Positions 34,624 to 44,931 are shown, numbered from the stretch's first letter. The stretch is DNA of 55,135 nt from Gammaproteobacteria bacterium (GCA_021731145.1 JAKFXX010000038.1:1-55135); one strand, 5' to 3'. Numbers and translations are program-made. The notes: a model not told the origin generated them from the letters alone.

Positions 34624-34749
34624 ACCTTAATCAACCCGTAATATTATTGGCTTGCCAAACATATCCCTACCGGTAAAAATCTCTTTCAATGCCTCATAAA
34701 GTGGAGGCAACTTGTTAATAATATTAAATTTTGACGAATACTTCGAATA

Positions 34750-34776
34750 TTAGCACTCGCATCAAAAGAGTGCCAG
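34750..34776. promoter_or_regulatory. CIRCE operator
   Basis: TTAGCACTC, 9 bases, GAGTGCCAG: matches the CIRCE consensus TTAGCACTC-N9-GAGTGCTAA with two or three changes in the right arm. HrcA binds it to repress hrcA-grpE-dnaK-dnaJ at normal temperature. It lies between divergent hrcA and nadK, so nadK may also be affected. The remaining intergenic DNA (34624-34938) has no further gene. Confidence 0.88.
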
Positions 34777-34938
34777 AACACTACCAATTCCTACCACAGC
34801 CTGTCAAGGAAACGCACGCGGCTACATCGAGACGGATAAAGCCGCCAGGACCTGCAAGATAACCAGTTGGCACCTGTATACCGCGCGTGATAACTTTGCC
34901 GCTCATTAATATATTTCAAGTCAGGGAGCAAAAACGCC

Positions 34939-35817
34939 ATGCCATTGGCATTTACCACCATCGGCCTGATCGGAAAATACGACGACCCGAGCGTCAATGA
35001 GACGCTCGGCACCCTTAGCGCCTACCTGCAGACACAGGGGTTGCGGGTTATGCTGGACGAAGTTACTGCGCAAACCTTTCCCGGACAAGGAATGGAAACC
35101 GCCAGCCGCCAGGTCATCGGCGCACACTGCGATCTTGTGATTGTCATTGGCGGAGACGGCACATTGCTTAATGCGGCGCGTTCACTGGCCGACACCGGCA
35201 TTCCTCTGGTTGGCGTTAATCTTGGCAGACTGGGCTTTCTTGCCGACATTTCTCCCGGTCGCATGATCGAAATAATGGAGGAAATCCTGCGGGGGCATTA
35301 CCTGCTGGAAGAGCGCTGCCTGCTACGCAGCGCCATCAAACGTGGCGACAAAGAAATCAATGAAGGTTGCGCCTTCAATGATGTGGTTGTCCACAAATGG
35401 AACATGGCGCGCATGATCGAATTTGAGACCTACATCAACGGTCAGTTCGTCAACAGCCAGCGCGCCGACGGGCTTATCGTCGCCACCCCTACAGGCTCCA
35501 CGGCGTATGCGCTGTCCGGTGGCGGGCCGATCCTCCACCCTACGCTCTGCGCGATCACTCTGGTGCCGATTTGCCCTCACACCTTGAGCAGCCGCCCAAT
35601 TGTCGTCAACAGTGACAGCCAGATTGATGTCGTCATTACTGACTGTAATCACGAGCGGGCGCAGCTTACCTGCGATGGGCAGATGAATTTCGATCTGTTC
35701 GAGGGCGACCATATCCATATCAGGAAAAATGCTTACCCGATCCGGCTCATTCACCCGGCGGATCATGACCATTATAAAATTCTACGCACCAAGTTACGTT
35801 GGGGGGAGAAGCTTTAG
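34939..35817 (+). CDS. nadK: NAD kinase
   Basis: A 292-aa enzyme that phosphorylates NAD to NADP. Motifs: IVIGGDGTLLNAARSL (GGDGT), LGRLGFLADISP, NDVVVHKWNMARMIEF, and ATPTGSTAYALSGGGPIL. It starts with MPLAFTTIGLIGKYDD. Divergent from hrcA and convergent with comEC, whose stop overlaps its own by 4 bp. Complete. Confidence 0.95.
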   Translation: MPLAFTTIGLIGKYDDPSVNETLGTLSAYLQTQGLRVMLDEVTAQTFPGQGMETASRQVIGAHCDLVIVIGGDGTLLNAARSLADTGIPLVGVNLGRLGFLADISPGRMIEIMEEILRGHYLLEERCLLRSAIKRGDKEINEGCAFNDVVVHKWNMARMIEFETYINGQFVNSQRADGLIVATPTGSTAYALSGGGPILHPTLCAITLVPICPHTLSSRPIVVNSDSQIDVVITDCNHERAQLTCDGQMNFDLFEGDHIHIRKNAYPIRLIHPADHDHYKILRTKLRWGEKL

Positions 35818-38171
35818 TCAGCATGCCAATACCGCCGCCCCGACTGGCGGTAGGTCTCCGGCGGCGCAATCTTGCCGTGCGCATTGAGCTTGAATGTGAT
35901 GGCGCCGTGCTGCGCGGAGTCGTACATATGCACATTCATGGCACGATAACGCGCTACGACCTCGGGCTTGGGGTGACCGTAGCGGTTTCGGTAACCGGCG
36001 GGAAACAGCACATAATCAGGATGCACGGCATCCAGGAAATCCTGGGTGGATGAGGTTTTGCTGCCGTGGTGCGGCGCAACCAGAATGCGCGCGCGCAGGG
36101 CATCGGGTGAGATGTCGAGCAGACGCCGTTCCGCGCCTTTTTCAATATCACCGGGGATCAAAACACTGCCTGCCGCAGTGGTGATACGCAATACGCATGA
36201 ACCATCGTTGTCGTCGCCAGCCATGTCGACAGGTGGGCTGAGGATTTGAAACTCCACCCCATCCCAGCGCCACGTTTGCCCGCTCGAACACTGTTGCGCC
36301 CGCGCCCACTGCATCTGGTGCGGAACGCCGGTCAACACGCTCTTGACTGCCATCTCTTTGAGGATAGATTGTGCGCCTCCCATATGGTCGTTATCGCCAT
36401 GGCTGACGATCAGCATATCAAGCTGCGTAACACCAACCGCGCGCAAAAACGGCGTGACCACCGCCTCGCCGGTATCGAAACTTTGGCTGAAACGCGGGCC
36501 GGTATCAAACACCAGCGCGTGATCACGCGTGCGCACCACCGCCGCCAGCCCTTGACCAACATCCAGCAGGGTAAACCATACCTCCCCCGCAGCGGGCTTG
36601 GGAATGGGCAGGAAAAACATTGGCAGCAGCCACACCACCCCCAGCCAGCGCCCCGGTAACCCCTTGGGGGCAAGCAGCAGGGCAACCCCCACCAATCCCG
36701 GCAACAACGCCCACCACGGCGGGGCGTGTTGCGTCCACTGCGCCACGTCAAGATCGGAAAGCCACTTCAGGATCGGCCACAACCCCGCCACGGCGAGATC
36801 CACCAATGCCAGCACCCAGCCTCCCAGAAGCGGCGACATCAGCGTCAGCAGCGCACCCACCAGTGCAGGGGGCACCACCAGCACATTCACCCAGGGCACC
36901 GCAATGAAATTTGCCACAGGCGAGATCAGCGAGACGCGCTGGAACAGGATCAGCATTACGGGTGCAAGGCCAATGGTAATCAGCCAGTGCAGCCGCCCCC
37001 ACTTCCACCACACCCCCTCTGGCGCCAGGCGATTGCCCATGGCGAACAGGATCAGCGCCACGGTGCCGAACGACAACCAGAACCCCGCCTCCATGACCGC
37101 CAACGGGTCATACAGCAGCACCAGCAGCAGCGCCACCGCCAGGGTGTGGCTGAGCGCGCGGTTGCGCTGCAACAAAATCCCCATCATGACCACCAAGACC
37201 ATGATCAGCGCACGCTGCACCGGGATGGAAAATCCGGCCAGGGCGGCGTAGTAAACCGCCCCCAGCAGGGCGATTACAGCGGCGGCCTTGGGCGCGGGCC
37301 AATGCAGCGCCAACGATCCCAGGCGGGCCCACCCCCAGCGCGCCATGAAGAACAGCAGCCCCGCCACCAGTGTGATGTGCGAGCCGGAAATCGCCACCAG
37401 ATGGGTAGTCCCGGTGCGCGAAAAAACCTCCCATTGCGTGTTGGAGATGGCGCGCTGTTCGCCTATCGTCAGTGCGGTGATAATCCCGGCATAGGGGCTG
37501 GCGGGCAGGGCTACTGCAATGCCCGCCGCTATCCGCTGGCGCAACCTGTCAATGGTATAGCCGCCGGCGTTCGAGGCTATGCGTAGATGAGGGCCGCCTG
37601 GCCTGACATAACCCGTAGCATGCAAGTGGTGGCGGAACAACCAGCCCTCATAGTCGAATCCGCCAGGATTCATCAGGCCACGCGCGCGCTTGAGGCGCAC
37701 CTGTAATCGCCAGGTATCCCCCACCCGAAGATCAGGCGGCGCCTCTTGCCAACTGAGCAGAATACGGCCAGGCGTGGGGTACTGTGTCGCGCCCTGATGC
37801 AGCGAAATCACGTCAAATTCAAAGCGCATGCCACGCGAATGATCGCCACCCTTGGCGCTCACCGTTTGGGCAGCCTTTGGCCGGCCCATTACGCTCTCGG
37901 ATAAACGGCTGGGGATAGAGGCTATCACCCCCTCCGCCATGACGTCCTCACCTTCCAGGCCGGGCGCAATACCCATGGAAAGGGAACCCGCCACACTAAA
38001 CAAAGTCCAAAGGAAGCCACAGGCCACCAGCACCGGAAAACGTAGCCATTTGCTAAAGGCCGCTACCAGCAACAACGGCATCAGCAGCAAGCACCAGCGC
38101 TGATCCGGCAGCTCAACGAGTTGCTGAAAGGCAAGAATTCCGGCCAGGAATGCCAGTGTACCAAAACGCAT
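35814..38171 (-). CDS. comEC: DNA internalisation competence protein ComEC/Rec2
   Basis: About 785 aa. An N-terminal membrane anchor and DUF4131 region are followed by the Competence domain with many helices (GIITALTIGEQRAI, TTHLVAISGSHITLVAGLLF) and a C-terminal metallo-beta-lactamase domain (IVSHGDNDHMGGA, LVAPHHGSKTSSTQDFL). It forms the inner-membrane channel for single-stranded DNA uptake. The ATG at 38171 gives MRFGTLAFLAGILAFQ; an earlier one at 38189 is also possible. It is convergent with nadK. Confidence 0.92.
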   Translation of the reverse strand: MRFGTLAFLAGILAFQQLVELPDQRWCLLLMPLLLVAAFSKWLRFPVLVACGFLWTLFSVAGSLSMGIAPGLEGEDVMAEGVIASIPSRLSESVMGRPKAAQTVSAKGGDHSRGMRFEFDVISLHQGATQYPTPGRILLSWQEAPPDLRVGDTWRLQVRLKRARGLMNPGGFDYEGWLFRHHLHATGYVRPGGPHLRIASNAGGYTIDRLRQRIAAGIAVALPASPYAGIITALTIGEQRAISNTQWEVFSRTGTTHLVAISGSHITLVAGLLFFMARWGWARLGSLALHWPAPKAAAVIALLGAVYYAALAGFSIPVQRALIMVLVVMMGILLQRNRALSHTLAVALLLVLLYDPLAVMEAGFWLSFGTVALILFAMGNRLAPEGVWWKWGRLHWLITIGLAPVMLILFQRVSLISPVANFIAVPWVNVLVVPPALVGALLTLMSPLLGGWVLALVDLAVAGLWPILKWLSDLDVAQWTQHAPPWWALLPGLVGVALLLAPKGLPGRWLGVVWLLPMFFLPIPKPAAGEVWFTLLDVGQGLAAVVRTRDHALVFDTGPRFSQSFDTGEAVVTPFLRAVGVTQLDMLIVSHGDNDHMGGAQSILKEMAVKSVLTGVPHQMQWARAQQCSSGQTWRWDGVEFQILSPPVDMAGDDNDGSCVLRITTAAGSVLIPGDIEKGAERRLLDISPDALRARILVAPHHGSKTSSTQDFLDAVHPDYVLFPAGYRNRYGHPKPEVVARYRAMNVHMYDSAQHGAITFKLNAHGKIAPPETYRQSGRRYWHAD

Positions 38172-38260
38172 GCTTTTGTTATGGTCCAAAAGTGTGGATA
38201 ATCGGGACAGGGAGGCGTCGATCTACCCTATATCGAACGGGGTAGGAATTACATTAATTT

Positions 38261-38803
38261 ATGCCAAAACAGCTTATCAAACGCTTCATCAAGCGTTACG
38301 TCCCCGATCACAAAACCATCCGCGACCACAAGCACCTGCAATTCCTCGGCGCGCTATTGCACGCCCCCAATCTGTGGCATCTGAACCGGCACTCTGTGCC
38401 CGGCGCGGTTTCCGTGGGATTGTTCGCGGCATTTATCCCCGGTCCGGTGCAAATGCTGATCGCAGCGGCGGGGGCGGTCATGTTTCGGGTCAATATGCCA
38501 CTGTCCGTCGCGCTGACATTCATTACCAACCCGTTCACGGTACCGCCGATCGCCTACTTTTCCTACAAAATTGGCACCTGGATTCTGCAAATGCCGGAAC
38601 ATCCCTTCAAAATCGAGATGTCGATTGACTGGTTATGGGGACAGTTAAACACCATCGGAGGACCTTTCCTGCTCGGCACCCTGGTGCTTTCCGTTAGCAG
38701 CGCCGTGCTCGGCAACCTGCTGATGCGCGGGGTCTGGCATTGGCATATCGTGCGGTATTTGAAGAAGAGGAAACAGCGGGTATTACAGGACAAGCAGTTG
38801 TAG
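38261..38803 (+). CDS. DUF2062 membrane protein
   Basis: A 180-aa protein. The pattern RHSVPGAVSVGLFAAFIPGP, then VALTFITNPFTVPPIAYFSY, is the DUF2062 core with three or four membrane segments. The basic C-terminus is RYLKKRKQRVLQ. The function is unknown; the family often lies near lipid A or EPS genes. It is divergent from comEC and convergent with lolD. Confidence 0.88.
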   Translation: MPKQLIKRFIKRYVPDHKTIRDHKHLQFLGALLHAPNLWHLNRHSVPGAVSVGLFAAFIPGPVQMLIAAAGAVMFRVNMPLSVALTFITNPFTVPPIAYFSYKIGTWILQMPEHPFKIEMSIDWLWGQLNTIGGPFLLGTLVLSVSSAVLGNLLMRGVWHWHIVRYLKKRKQRVLQDKQL

Positions 38804-38815
38804 GGTGCGCCCTAC
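38800..38815. terminator. hairpin between DUF2062 gene and lolD
   Basis: GTAGGG, loop TGCG, CCCTAC. It overlaps the DUF2062 stop and lies 9 bp before the lolD stop on the other strand, so it may serve both genes. There is no strong T run. Confidence 0.4.
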
Positions 38816-38823
38816 ATAGTGGG

Positions 38824-39504
38824 TCACCCCTTCAGTACCCCATCCTCCAGCATCAAGGTCCGGTCCATGCGTGCCGCAAGCGTGAGGTCATGGGTCACCA
38901 CTATAAAGCTGGTATGAAGTTCCCTGTTCAGTTCCAGCATCAGGCTGTACACATGATCGGCGGTCTTGTGATCGAGATTGCCGGTCGGCTCGTCTGCCAG
39001 CACACACTGCGGCTGCGTCACCAGGGCGCGGGCCACGGCGGCGCGTTGGCGTTCACCGCCGGACAGTTCGCCGGGCTTATGCTCCAGGCGCGCGCCAAGA
39101 CCGACGTTTTCAAGAAGTGCGCGTGCCTTGTCCGCCGCCTCCACTGGGCGCACCCCCCGGATCAACAGCGGCATGGCGACATTTTCCAGGGCGGTGAACT
39201 CCGGCAGCAGGTGATGAAACTGGTAGATAAAACCCAGCGCCTCGTTGCGTAAACGCCCGCGCTGCACCTCGCTGAGCTGTGCCATGTTTTTACCCGCCAC
39301 CCACACTTCGCCGCGCGTCGGCTTGTCCAGGCCGCCAAGCAGGTGCAACAACGTACTCTTGCCCGCCCCGGATGTGCCGACAATGGCGACGCGCTCGCCG
39401 CGCGCCACCGAGAGCGTCACATCCTGGATCACCTCCACAGTGAGTCCACCCTCGCTAAAGGTTTTGCTGAGGTCTTGGCACCACAGTACAGGCTGATCAC
39501 TCAT
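38824..39504 (-). CDS. lolD: lipoprotein-releasing ABC transporter ATPase LolD
   Basis: A 226-aa ATPase: Walker [16 protein letters not shown]-loop region [13 protein letters not shown] (the FHHLLPEF string is typical of LolD), signature [15 protein letters not shown] and Walker [13 protein letters not shown]. It powers extraction of lipoproteins from the inner membrane to LolA. The ATG at 39504 ([11 protein letters not shown]) overlaps the lolC stop by 8 bp; upstream codons to 39591 lie within lolC and are rejected. Confidence 0.95.
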   Translation of the reverse strand: MSDQPVLWCQDLSKTFSEGGLTVEVIQDVTLSVARGERVAIVGTSGAGKSTLLHLLGGLDKPTRGEVWVAGKNMAQLSEVQRGRLRNEALGFIYQFHHLLPEFTALENVAMPLLIRGVRPVEAADKARALLENVGLGARLEHKPGELSGGERQRAAVARALVTQPQCVLADEPTGNLDHKTADHVYSLMLELNRELHTSFIVVTHDLTLAARMDRTLMLEDGVLKG

Positions 39505-40750
39505 AGCGCAGCGCCTCCGCCGGCTGGGTGCGCGCAGCGCGTAAAGCGGGATACATGGTGGCGAGAAAACTGAAGAAAAATGATACGACATTGATTTTTA
39601 CAACATCCGAAAGCCGCATTTCGGACGGCAGCTCGCTGATGTAGTAGACATCTGCGGCAAGGAACTGCATTCCAAACAGACGCTCAATCGCCGGCACCAG
39701 GGTATCGACATTAAGCGCCAGACTCACACCGCCAGCAGTACCCAATAACGTGCCTGCCATGCCAAGCAGGGTGCCCTGCACCATGAAGATCACCATGATG
39801 CTGGCCGGGGTAGCTCCCAGCGTGCGCAGAATGGCGATATCGGCCCTTTTGTCAGCTACCATCATTACCAGCATGGAGACAATATTGAAGGCCGCCACGG
39901 CCACTATCGCTGTCAGGATGATGAACATGACGGTCTTTTCCATCTGAATGGCGCGGAAAAAATTGACGTGCTGGCGCGTCCAGTCGCTGATCATGTAGCC
40001 CACGGGCAATTCAAGCGCCAACTGCTGGCTCAGACGCGGGGCGGCAAACATATCATCGAGTTTCAGACGCACGCCGCTCACCACGCCATCTTCCATGCGC
40101 ATCAGTTTGGCCGCGTCGTCGAGATGCAACAGCGCCATTGCGCTGTCATACTCATACATCCCAATCTCAAAAATCCCCACCACCGTAAAGCGCTTGAGGC
40201 GCGGCAGAATCCCGACCGGCGTGACATTGGCTTGCGGCGTGAGCAGGGTTACCTTGTCCCCTACCCCCACACCCAGGGTGCGCGCCAGCTCCTTGCCAAG
40301 GATGATGCCGAACCCGCCTGGCTTTAAATCGCTCAGATGACCATCGACCATCTTCGATCCCAGGTCGGACACCTTGGGTTCTTCATTCGGCAAAATACCG
40401 CGGATCAGGGTTCCACTCACCTGCGGGCCGTTGCTGAGCATCCCTTCGCCATCCACATAGGGTGCCGCGCCCGTCACATGAGGATAACGGCCCGCGAATG
40501 TGGTCACTGCCTTCCAGTCACGCAGCCCGCCATTCTCCACACCGGAGATCGTGGTATGCGCTACCACGCCAAGAATACGGGCGCGCAGCTCCTTCTCAAA
40601 CCCATTCATCACCGACAGCACCGTGATGAGCGCAGCTACGCCCAACGCGATACCCAGCATGGAAATCAGTGAAATAAAGGAGATAAAGTGATTACGCCGC
40701 TTGGCGCGGGTGTAACGCAGAGCAACGAAGATTTCTAACGGCTTAAACAT
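39497..40750 (-). CDS. lolC: lipoprotein-releasing ABC transporter permease LolC/LolE
   Basis: A 417-aa membrane protein with four helices, one N-terminal ([20 protein letters not shown]), three C-terminal, and a large periplasmic domain. The start [20 protein letters not shown] and the C-terminal [24 protein letters not shown] ending are characteristic. It works with LolD. Only one permease gene is present, so the complex may use a LolC2-type (LolF) homodimer as in many gammaproteobacteria; this is an inference. Confidence 0.92.
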   Translation of the reverse strand: MFKPLEIFVALRYTRAKRRNHFISFISLISMLGIALGVAALITVLSVMNGFEKELRARILGVVAHTTISGVENGGLRDWKAVTTFAGRYPHVTGAAPYVDGEGMLSNGPQVSGTLIRGILPNEEPKVSDLGSKMVDGHLSDLKPGGFGIILGKELARTLGVGVGDKVTLLTPQANVTPVGILPRLKRFTVVGIFEIGMYEYDSAMALLHLDDAAKLMRMEDGVVSGVRLKLDDMFAAPRLSQQLALELPVGYMISDWTRQHVNFFRAIQMEKTVMFIILTAIVAVAAFNIVSMLVMMVADKRADIAILRTLGATPASIMVIFMVQGTLLGMAGTLLGTAGGVSLALNVDTLVPAIERLFGMQFLAADVYYISELPSEMRLSDVVKINVVSFFFSFLATMYPALRAARTQPAEALRYE

Positions 40751-40921
40751 GGGCGTTGATTAAACCACAAAAGGGGGCAAAAGGCGTAGTTTTTTGGTGA
40801 GACGGGCACACTCCAGCAGTCACAGAATGGAAAATACGAGATCGCCACTTTCCTGCATAAGGTATCTGCACAAGTCATTCCGGGTGTCGGGTATACTGAT
40901 AAAAAACCCGGAGACTGACCT

Positions 40922-41929
40922 TTGCCTTTTGTCTGGCTACAGTTCCTTCTATGTGCCGCCCTCATCGGGCTGGCGGGCTACCAGCTATCCCGCTATGGGG
41001 ATGTGATTGCGGAAAAAACCGGTGTGGGCGGCACCTGGATCGGCGTGATCCTGCTGGCTACGGTGACATCCCTGCCCGAGCTGGCGGTGGGCATCTCTTC
41101 AGTTACTGTCGCCAACACCCCGAATATCGCGCTAGGCGATGTATTGGGGAGCTGTGTCTTCAACCTGATCATTCTCATGATCCTGGATTTCCTGCACCGT
41201 GAGGGATCGATATATACGCGCGCCAGCCAGGGGCACATCCTGTCGGCGGGATTCGGCGTCATGCTGATAGGTTTTGTCGGTTTCAATCTGCTGCTCGGTG
41301 AAAAAGCAGAGAATTTTTCCATCGGGCATGTGGGCATCTACACCCCGGTGATCGTGCTGTTTTACGCCATTGCCATGCGCACCGTATTCCTCTATGAGCA
41401 GCAACAGATAGCCGCTTACGCCAGGGAGATCGCCAGCCGCTACCCTGACGTGACACTGAAACAGGCGGCATCCCGCTACGCATTGGCAGCCCTGGTTGTG
41501 GTCGGCGCGGGCATCTGGCTGCCATTTATCGGCAAGGAAATGGCGCAGGTGATGGGCTGGAACAACACCTTCGTTGGCACCCTCTTCATCGCATTCGCCA
41601 CCTCGGTGCCGGAATTGGCAGTCACCCTCGCCGCGTTTCGCATCGGCGCGCTGGACATGGCGATCGGCAACCTGCTGGGAAGCAACCTGTTCAACATCCT
41701 GATTATCGCGGTGGATGATCTGTTCTTCCTCAAGGGGCCAATTTTGTCTCATGTTTCACAACATCATGCAGTTTCCGCCCTTTCCGCTGTCATGATGAGC
41801 GGCGTGGTCATCGTCGGGCTGCTTTACCGCCCCACGGCAAGGATATTCAAAACCGTCGGCTGGATCAGCCTGCTGCTGTTCTCGATATATCTGCTCAACA
41901 CTTACGTGCTTTACCTCTATGGAGAATGA
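40922..41929 (+). CDS. CaCA-family sodium/calcium antiporter
   Basis: A 335-aa protein with about ten helices and the two alpha repeats of the YrbG/CaCA family: WIGVILLATVTSLPELAVGI with LGDVLGSCVFNLIIL, and FVGTLFIAFATSVPELAVTL with IGNLLGSNLFNILII. It exchanges Na+ or H+ for Ca2+ at the inner membrane. A TTG start is used; no ATG fits the N-terminus. Its stop overlaps or touches the next gene, a Ca2+-type P-ATPase, so both form a calcium-handling pair. Confidence 0.9.
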   Translation: MPFVWLQFLLCAALIGLAGYQLSRYGDVIAEKTGVGGTWIGVILLATVTSLPELAVGISSVTVANTPNIALGDVLGSCVFNLIILMILDFLHREGSIYTRASQGHILSAGFGVMLIGFVGFNLLLGEKAENFSIGHVGIYTPVIVLFYAIAMRTVFLYEQQQIAAYAREIASRYPDVTLKQAASRYALAALVVVGAGIWLPFIGKEMAQVMGWNNTFVGTLFIAFATSVPELAVTLAAFRIGALDMAIGNLLGSNLFNILIIAVDDLFFLKGPILSHVSQHHAVSALSAVMMSGVVIVGLLYRPTARIFKTVGWISLLLFSIYLLNTYVLYLYGE

Positions 41930-41936
41930 TCGCTCA

Positions 41937-44723
41937 ATGGATAAGGCGCATCTGGAAATCCTCGCCTGGCATGCCCTCACTGTCGATAAAACCAGCGAGA
42001 CGATGGGCGTCGAGCCTGGCAAGGGACTTGATTCGGCTGAGGTGGAGACGCGTTTGGCTGTTTACGGCCCCAACCGCCTCGCCGAAAAGCCGCCGCGCTC
42101 GCCTTGGCTGTTGCTTCTTGCACAATTCAGGAACCTGCTGATTCTGATCCTGATCGGCGCCGCCGTACTGGCGGGGGCTGTTGGCGATATCAAGGACGCC
42201 GCTGTAATCCTCCTCGTTGTCCTGTTCAATGCCGCACTGGGTTTTTACCAGGAGTACCGCGCCGAGCAAAGTCTGGCCGCCCTCAAAAAAATGCTGGCGC
42301 TCAAGGCACGAGTACGGCGCAACGGCATCACCGCCGAGATCAGCGCCGATGCGCTGGTGCCCGGAGACATGGTGCTGATGGAGGCAGGCGATAGAGTCCC
42401 CGCCGATGGCCGCCTCATCGCCGCCCACAGCCTGGAGATCGACGAGTCGGCCCTGACCGGAGAATCCCATGTGGTGGGCAAAGACACACAGGCTCTGACT
42501 TCCGGGACGATCCCGTTGGCGGAACGGTTCAACATGGCCTACATGAACACCGTGGTGACGCGCGGTCGCGCCGAACTCCTCATCACCGCCACTGGCATGA
42601 ATACGGAAATGGGTCGTCTGGCGGGCCTGCTGGAAACCACCCAGGAAGGGCCAACCCCGCTCCAGCTCCAGTTGGACCAGCTCGGCAAGCGGCTGGCGGG
42701 TATTGCGCTGGTGGCCGTGCTGCTCATTCTGGTGCTGGGCCTGCTGCGTGGCGAGGAGCTGGTAGAGCTTATCCTCACCGCCATCGCCCTGGCGGTGGCG
42801 GCCATCCCGGAGGGCCTGCCGGCGGTGGTTACAGTTACACTTGCCATCGGCATGTACCGCATGGCGCGGCAGGGGGCCATCGTCAAGCGCCTGGCCGCCG
42901 TCGAGACACTGGGCTGCACCAGCGTCATATGCTCGGACAAAACCGGCACGCTCACCCTCAACCAGATGACGGCCCGCGCCTTTTTCTATCAAGGACGACG
43001 CTACACCGTCAGCGGCGAGGGCTACCAGGGCACAGGAGACATCCACCCAGCGGATAACGCGCCGGACTTCACCCCCCTGCTGCGCCCGCTGGCGCTGTGC
43101 AACGACAGCCGCGTGCGCGATGGCCAGCTTATTGGCGACCCTACGGAAGGCGCGCTGCTGGTGCTGGCGGCCAAGGGTGGGGTGGATCGGGACGCCGCAG
43201 AGACAACGATGCCGCGTAGCGCCGAGATCCCCTTCGATCCCGCCAACAAGTTCATGGCGACCTTCCACCAGGACGGTGAATGGGTACGCGTGTTCGTGAA
43301 AGGCGCGCCGGATGTATTGCTGGCGCGTTGTAACACCTTCCTCGGACCAGAGGGAGAGCAGCCTGTCGATAGCGCCCTGCGTGACCGGCTCACACACGAA
43401 ATCGAGGCCATGGCCGCCAGCGCACTGCGCGTGCTGGCGGTCGCCACACGCACCCTGCCCGCCGCCTCCTTCGATCCGCACGGGGACCTTTTTGCTCATA
43501 TCCACGGCCTGACGTTTACGGGGCTAATCGGGCTGATGGATCCACCACGCCCCGAAGCCCGCGACGCCATCTCCCTGTGCAAAAAGGCGGGCATCGCTGT
43601 CAAGATGATCACAGGCGACCACAAGGTTACCGCTGTGGCGATAGCCGCCGAACTGGGCCTGCACGGCGGTCGCTTCCAGCCTCCTGCGCCGTCCACGGAT
43701 GGACAAGTGCCGCGAGCGCAGGATGCTCTGGAGCGGCCCTCTGGCGACACTTGCACATCCCTGTGCGGCGTCGCTGTCACCGGCGAGGAGCTGGATCGTC
43801 TTACCCCCCATGAATTGGCCTCGCGTATCGAACAGATCGTCGTCTTCGCGCGCGTCGCGCCGGAGCATAAGATCAAGATCGTACAAGCCTTGCAGGAACG
43901 CGGCCACGTGGTCGCCATGACGGGTGACGGTGTCAATGACGCCCCCGCTCTCAAAGGCGCCGACATCGGCGTGGCAATGGGCATCACCGGCACCGAAGTC
44001 AGCAAAGAAGCGGCCACCATGGTGCTCACCGACGACAACTTCGCCACCATCGTGCGCTCCGTCAAGGAAGGCCGGATGATCTATGACAACATCGTCAAAT
44101 TCGTGCGCTTCCAGCTTTCCACCAATATGGGCGCCCTGCTCACCGTGGTCAGTGCGCCGTTTTTCGGCCTACCCATCCCCTTCAGCCCCGTCCAGATCCT
44201 GTGGATCAACATCATCATGGACGGCCCGCCCGCCATGGCGCTGGGCGTAGACCCCGCCCGCCCCGGCCTCATGGAGGAATCGCCGCGCGACCCCAAGGCG
44301 CATATCCTCACCCTGCGGCGCCTCGGCAAGCTGCTGGCCTACGGCACCACGATGATGGTGGGCACGCTTGGCGTGCTGTATTACGCGCTGCAGACGGGTT
44401 CGCAGGAACATGCCCTGACGCTGGCCTTCACCACCTTCGTGCTGTTCCAGTTTTTTAACGTATTCAACGCCCGCGCCGAACGCGGCTCCGCATTCAACCA
44501 GAACTTCTTCGCCAACGGCAAACTGTGGCTTGCCTTGGCTGGCGTGCTCGTCATGCAGATCCTCGCCGTCCATTGGTCACCCGCGCAGGAAATCTTTAAT
44601 GCCACCGATCTTTCGCTGACAGACTGGGGTCTTGCAGCATTGATCTCCTCATCGGTACTGCTGCTGGAAGAGGCGCGCAAACTCCTGTCACGAATGTGGC
44701 ACGGCTTACGAGCTTCAGGGTAA
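41937..44723 (+). CDS. cation-transporting P-type ATPase (Ca2+-type) with in-frame repeat insertion
   Basis: About 928 aa. Motifs: LTGESHVV (actuator TGES), PEGLPAVVTVTLAIG (membrane ion site of P2 ATPases), CSDKTGTLTLNQM (phosphorylated Asp) and MTGDGVNDAPALKGADIGVAMG. It is a P2A/P2B-like pump, most likely for Ca2+, fitting the antiporter upstream. Between ELGLHGG and VTGEELDRLT there are about 33 extra residues (RFQPPAPSTDGQVPRAQDAL and on), caused by a repeat element at 43668-43770. The frame is open. The ATG at 41919 is an alternative start. Confidence 0.92.
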   Translation: MDKAHLEILAWHALTVDKTSETMGVEPGKGLDSAEVETRLAVYGPNRLAEKPPRSPWLLLLAQFRNLLILILIGAAVLAGAVGDIKDAAVILLVVLFNAALGFYQEYRAEQSLAALKKMLALKARVRRNGITAEISADALVPGDMVLMEAGDRVPADGRLIAAHSLEIDESALTGESHVVGKDTQALTSGTIPLAERFNMAYMNTVVTRGRAELLITATGMNTEMGRLAGLLETTQEGPTPLQLQLDQLGKRLAGIALVAVLLILVLGLLRGEELVELILTAIALAVAAIPEGLPAVVTVTLAIGMYRMARQGAIVKRLAAVETLGCTSVICSDKTGTLTLNQMTARAFFYQGRRYTVSGEGYQGTGDIHPADNAPDFTPLLRPLALCNDSRVRDGQLIGDPTEGALLVLAAKGGVDRDAAETTMPRSAEIPFDPANKFMATFHQDGEWVRVFVKGAPDVLLARCNTFLGPEGEQPVDSALRDRLTHEIEAMAASALRVLAVATRTLPAASFDPHGDLFAHIHGLTFTGLIGLMDPPRPEARDAISLCKKAGIAVKMITGDHKVTAVAIAAELGLHGGRFQPPAPSTDGQVPRAQDALERPSGDTCTSLCGVAVTGEELDRLTPHELASRIEQIVVFARVAPEHKIKIVQALQERGHVVAMTGDGVNDAPALKGADIGVAMGITGTEVSKEAATMVLTDDNFATIVRSVKEGRMIYDNIVKFVRFQLSTNMGALLTVVSAPFFGLPIPFSPVQILWINIIMDGPPAMALGVDPARPGLMEESPRDPKAHILTLRRLGKLLAYGTTMMVGTLGVLYYALQTGSQEHALTLAFTTFVLFQFFNVFNARAERGSAFNQNFFANGKLWLALAGVLVMQILAVHWSPAQEIFNATDLSLTDWGLAALISSSVLLLEEARKLLSRMWHGLRASG
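43668..43770. repeat. gene-invading repeat element inside the P-type ATPase gene
   Basis: It begins GGTCGCTTCCAGCCTCCTGC, includes GGACAAGTGCCGCGAGCGCA and GGATGC, and ends CTCTGGCGACACTTGCACATCC plus TGTGCGGCGTCG. The words are shared with the elements at 15621-15740 and in hrcA. It lies in the nucleotide-binding domain, just before the conserved VTGEEL segment. Confidence 0.75.
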
Positions 44724-44799
44724 AAGCAGCGATAACGATTTGGCGGTTGTCACCCGTCCATTTATACTTAACGCTTTTCCAAAACCCGAAGAGAAAATA

Positions 44800-44931
44800 A
44801 TGCCCCGCACACGCCACCGGATATGCCTGATAATTGCACTGCTCGGTATCAGCATCATCTCCGGCTGCGGGCAGAAAGGCCCTTTATATCTGCCCGGCGA
44901 AAAACCCGCGCCTACCCAACCGCAACGCTAA
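44800..44931 (+). CDS. lptM: LPS translocon maturation chaperone LptM (YifL-like lipoprotein)
   Basis: A 43-aa lipoprotein: signal [20 protein letters not shown], lipobox ISGC, then the hallmark [12 protein letters not shown]. LptM assists disulfide maturation of LptD in the outer membrane in E. coli. The ATG at 44800 is preferred to one at 44740 because only the shorter form gives a normal lipoprotein signal. It directly precedes lysA, the usual neighbour. Confidence 0.9.
   Translation: MPRTRHRICLIIALLGISIISGCGQKGPLYLPGEKPAPTQPQR

Noticed and set aside
36726..37586. Long plus-strand open frame inside comEC
   Set aside because: Rich in His, Gln and Arg, antisense to the well-supported comEC gene; no domain or start signal.
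42000..43505. Long minus-strand open frame within the P-type ATPase gene
   Set aside because: It lies wholly antisense to a gene with all family motifs, and its translation has no recognisable domain. It is a GC-driven shadow.
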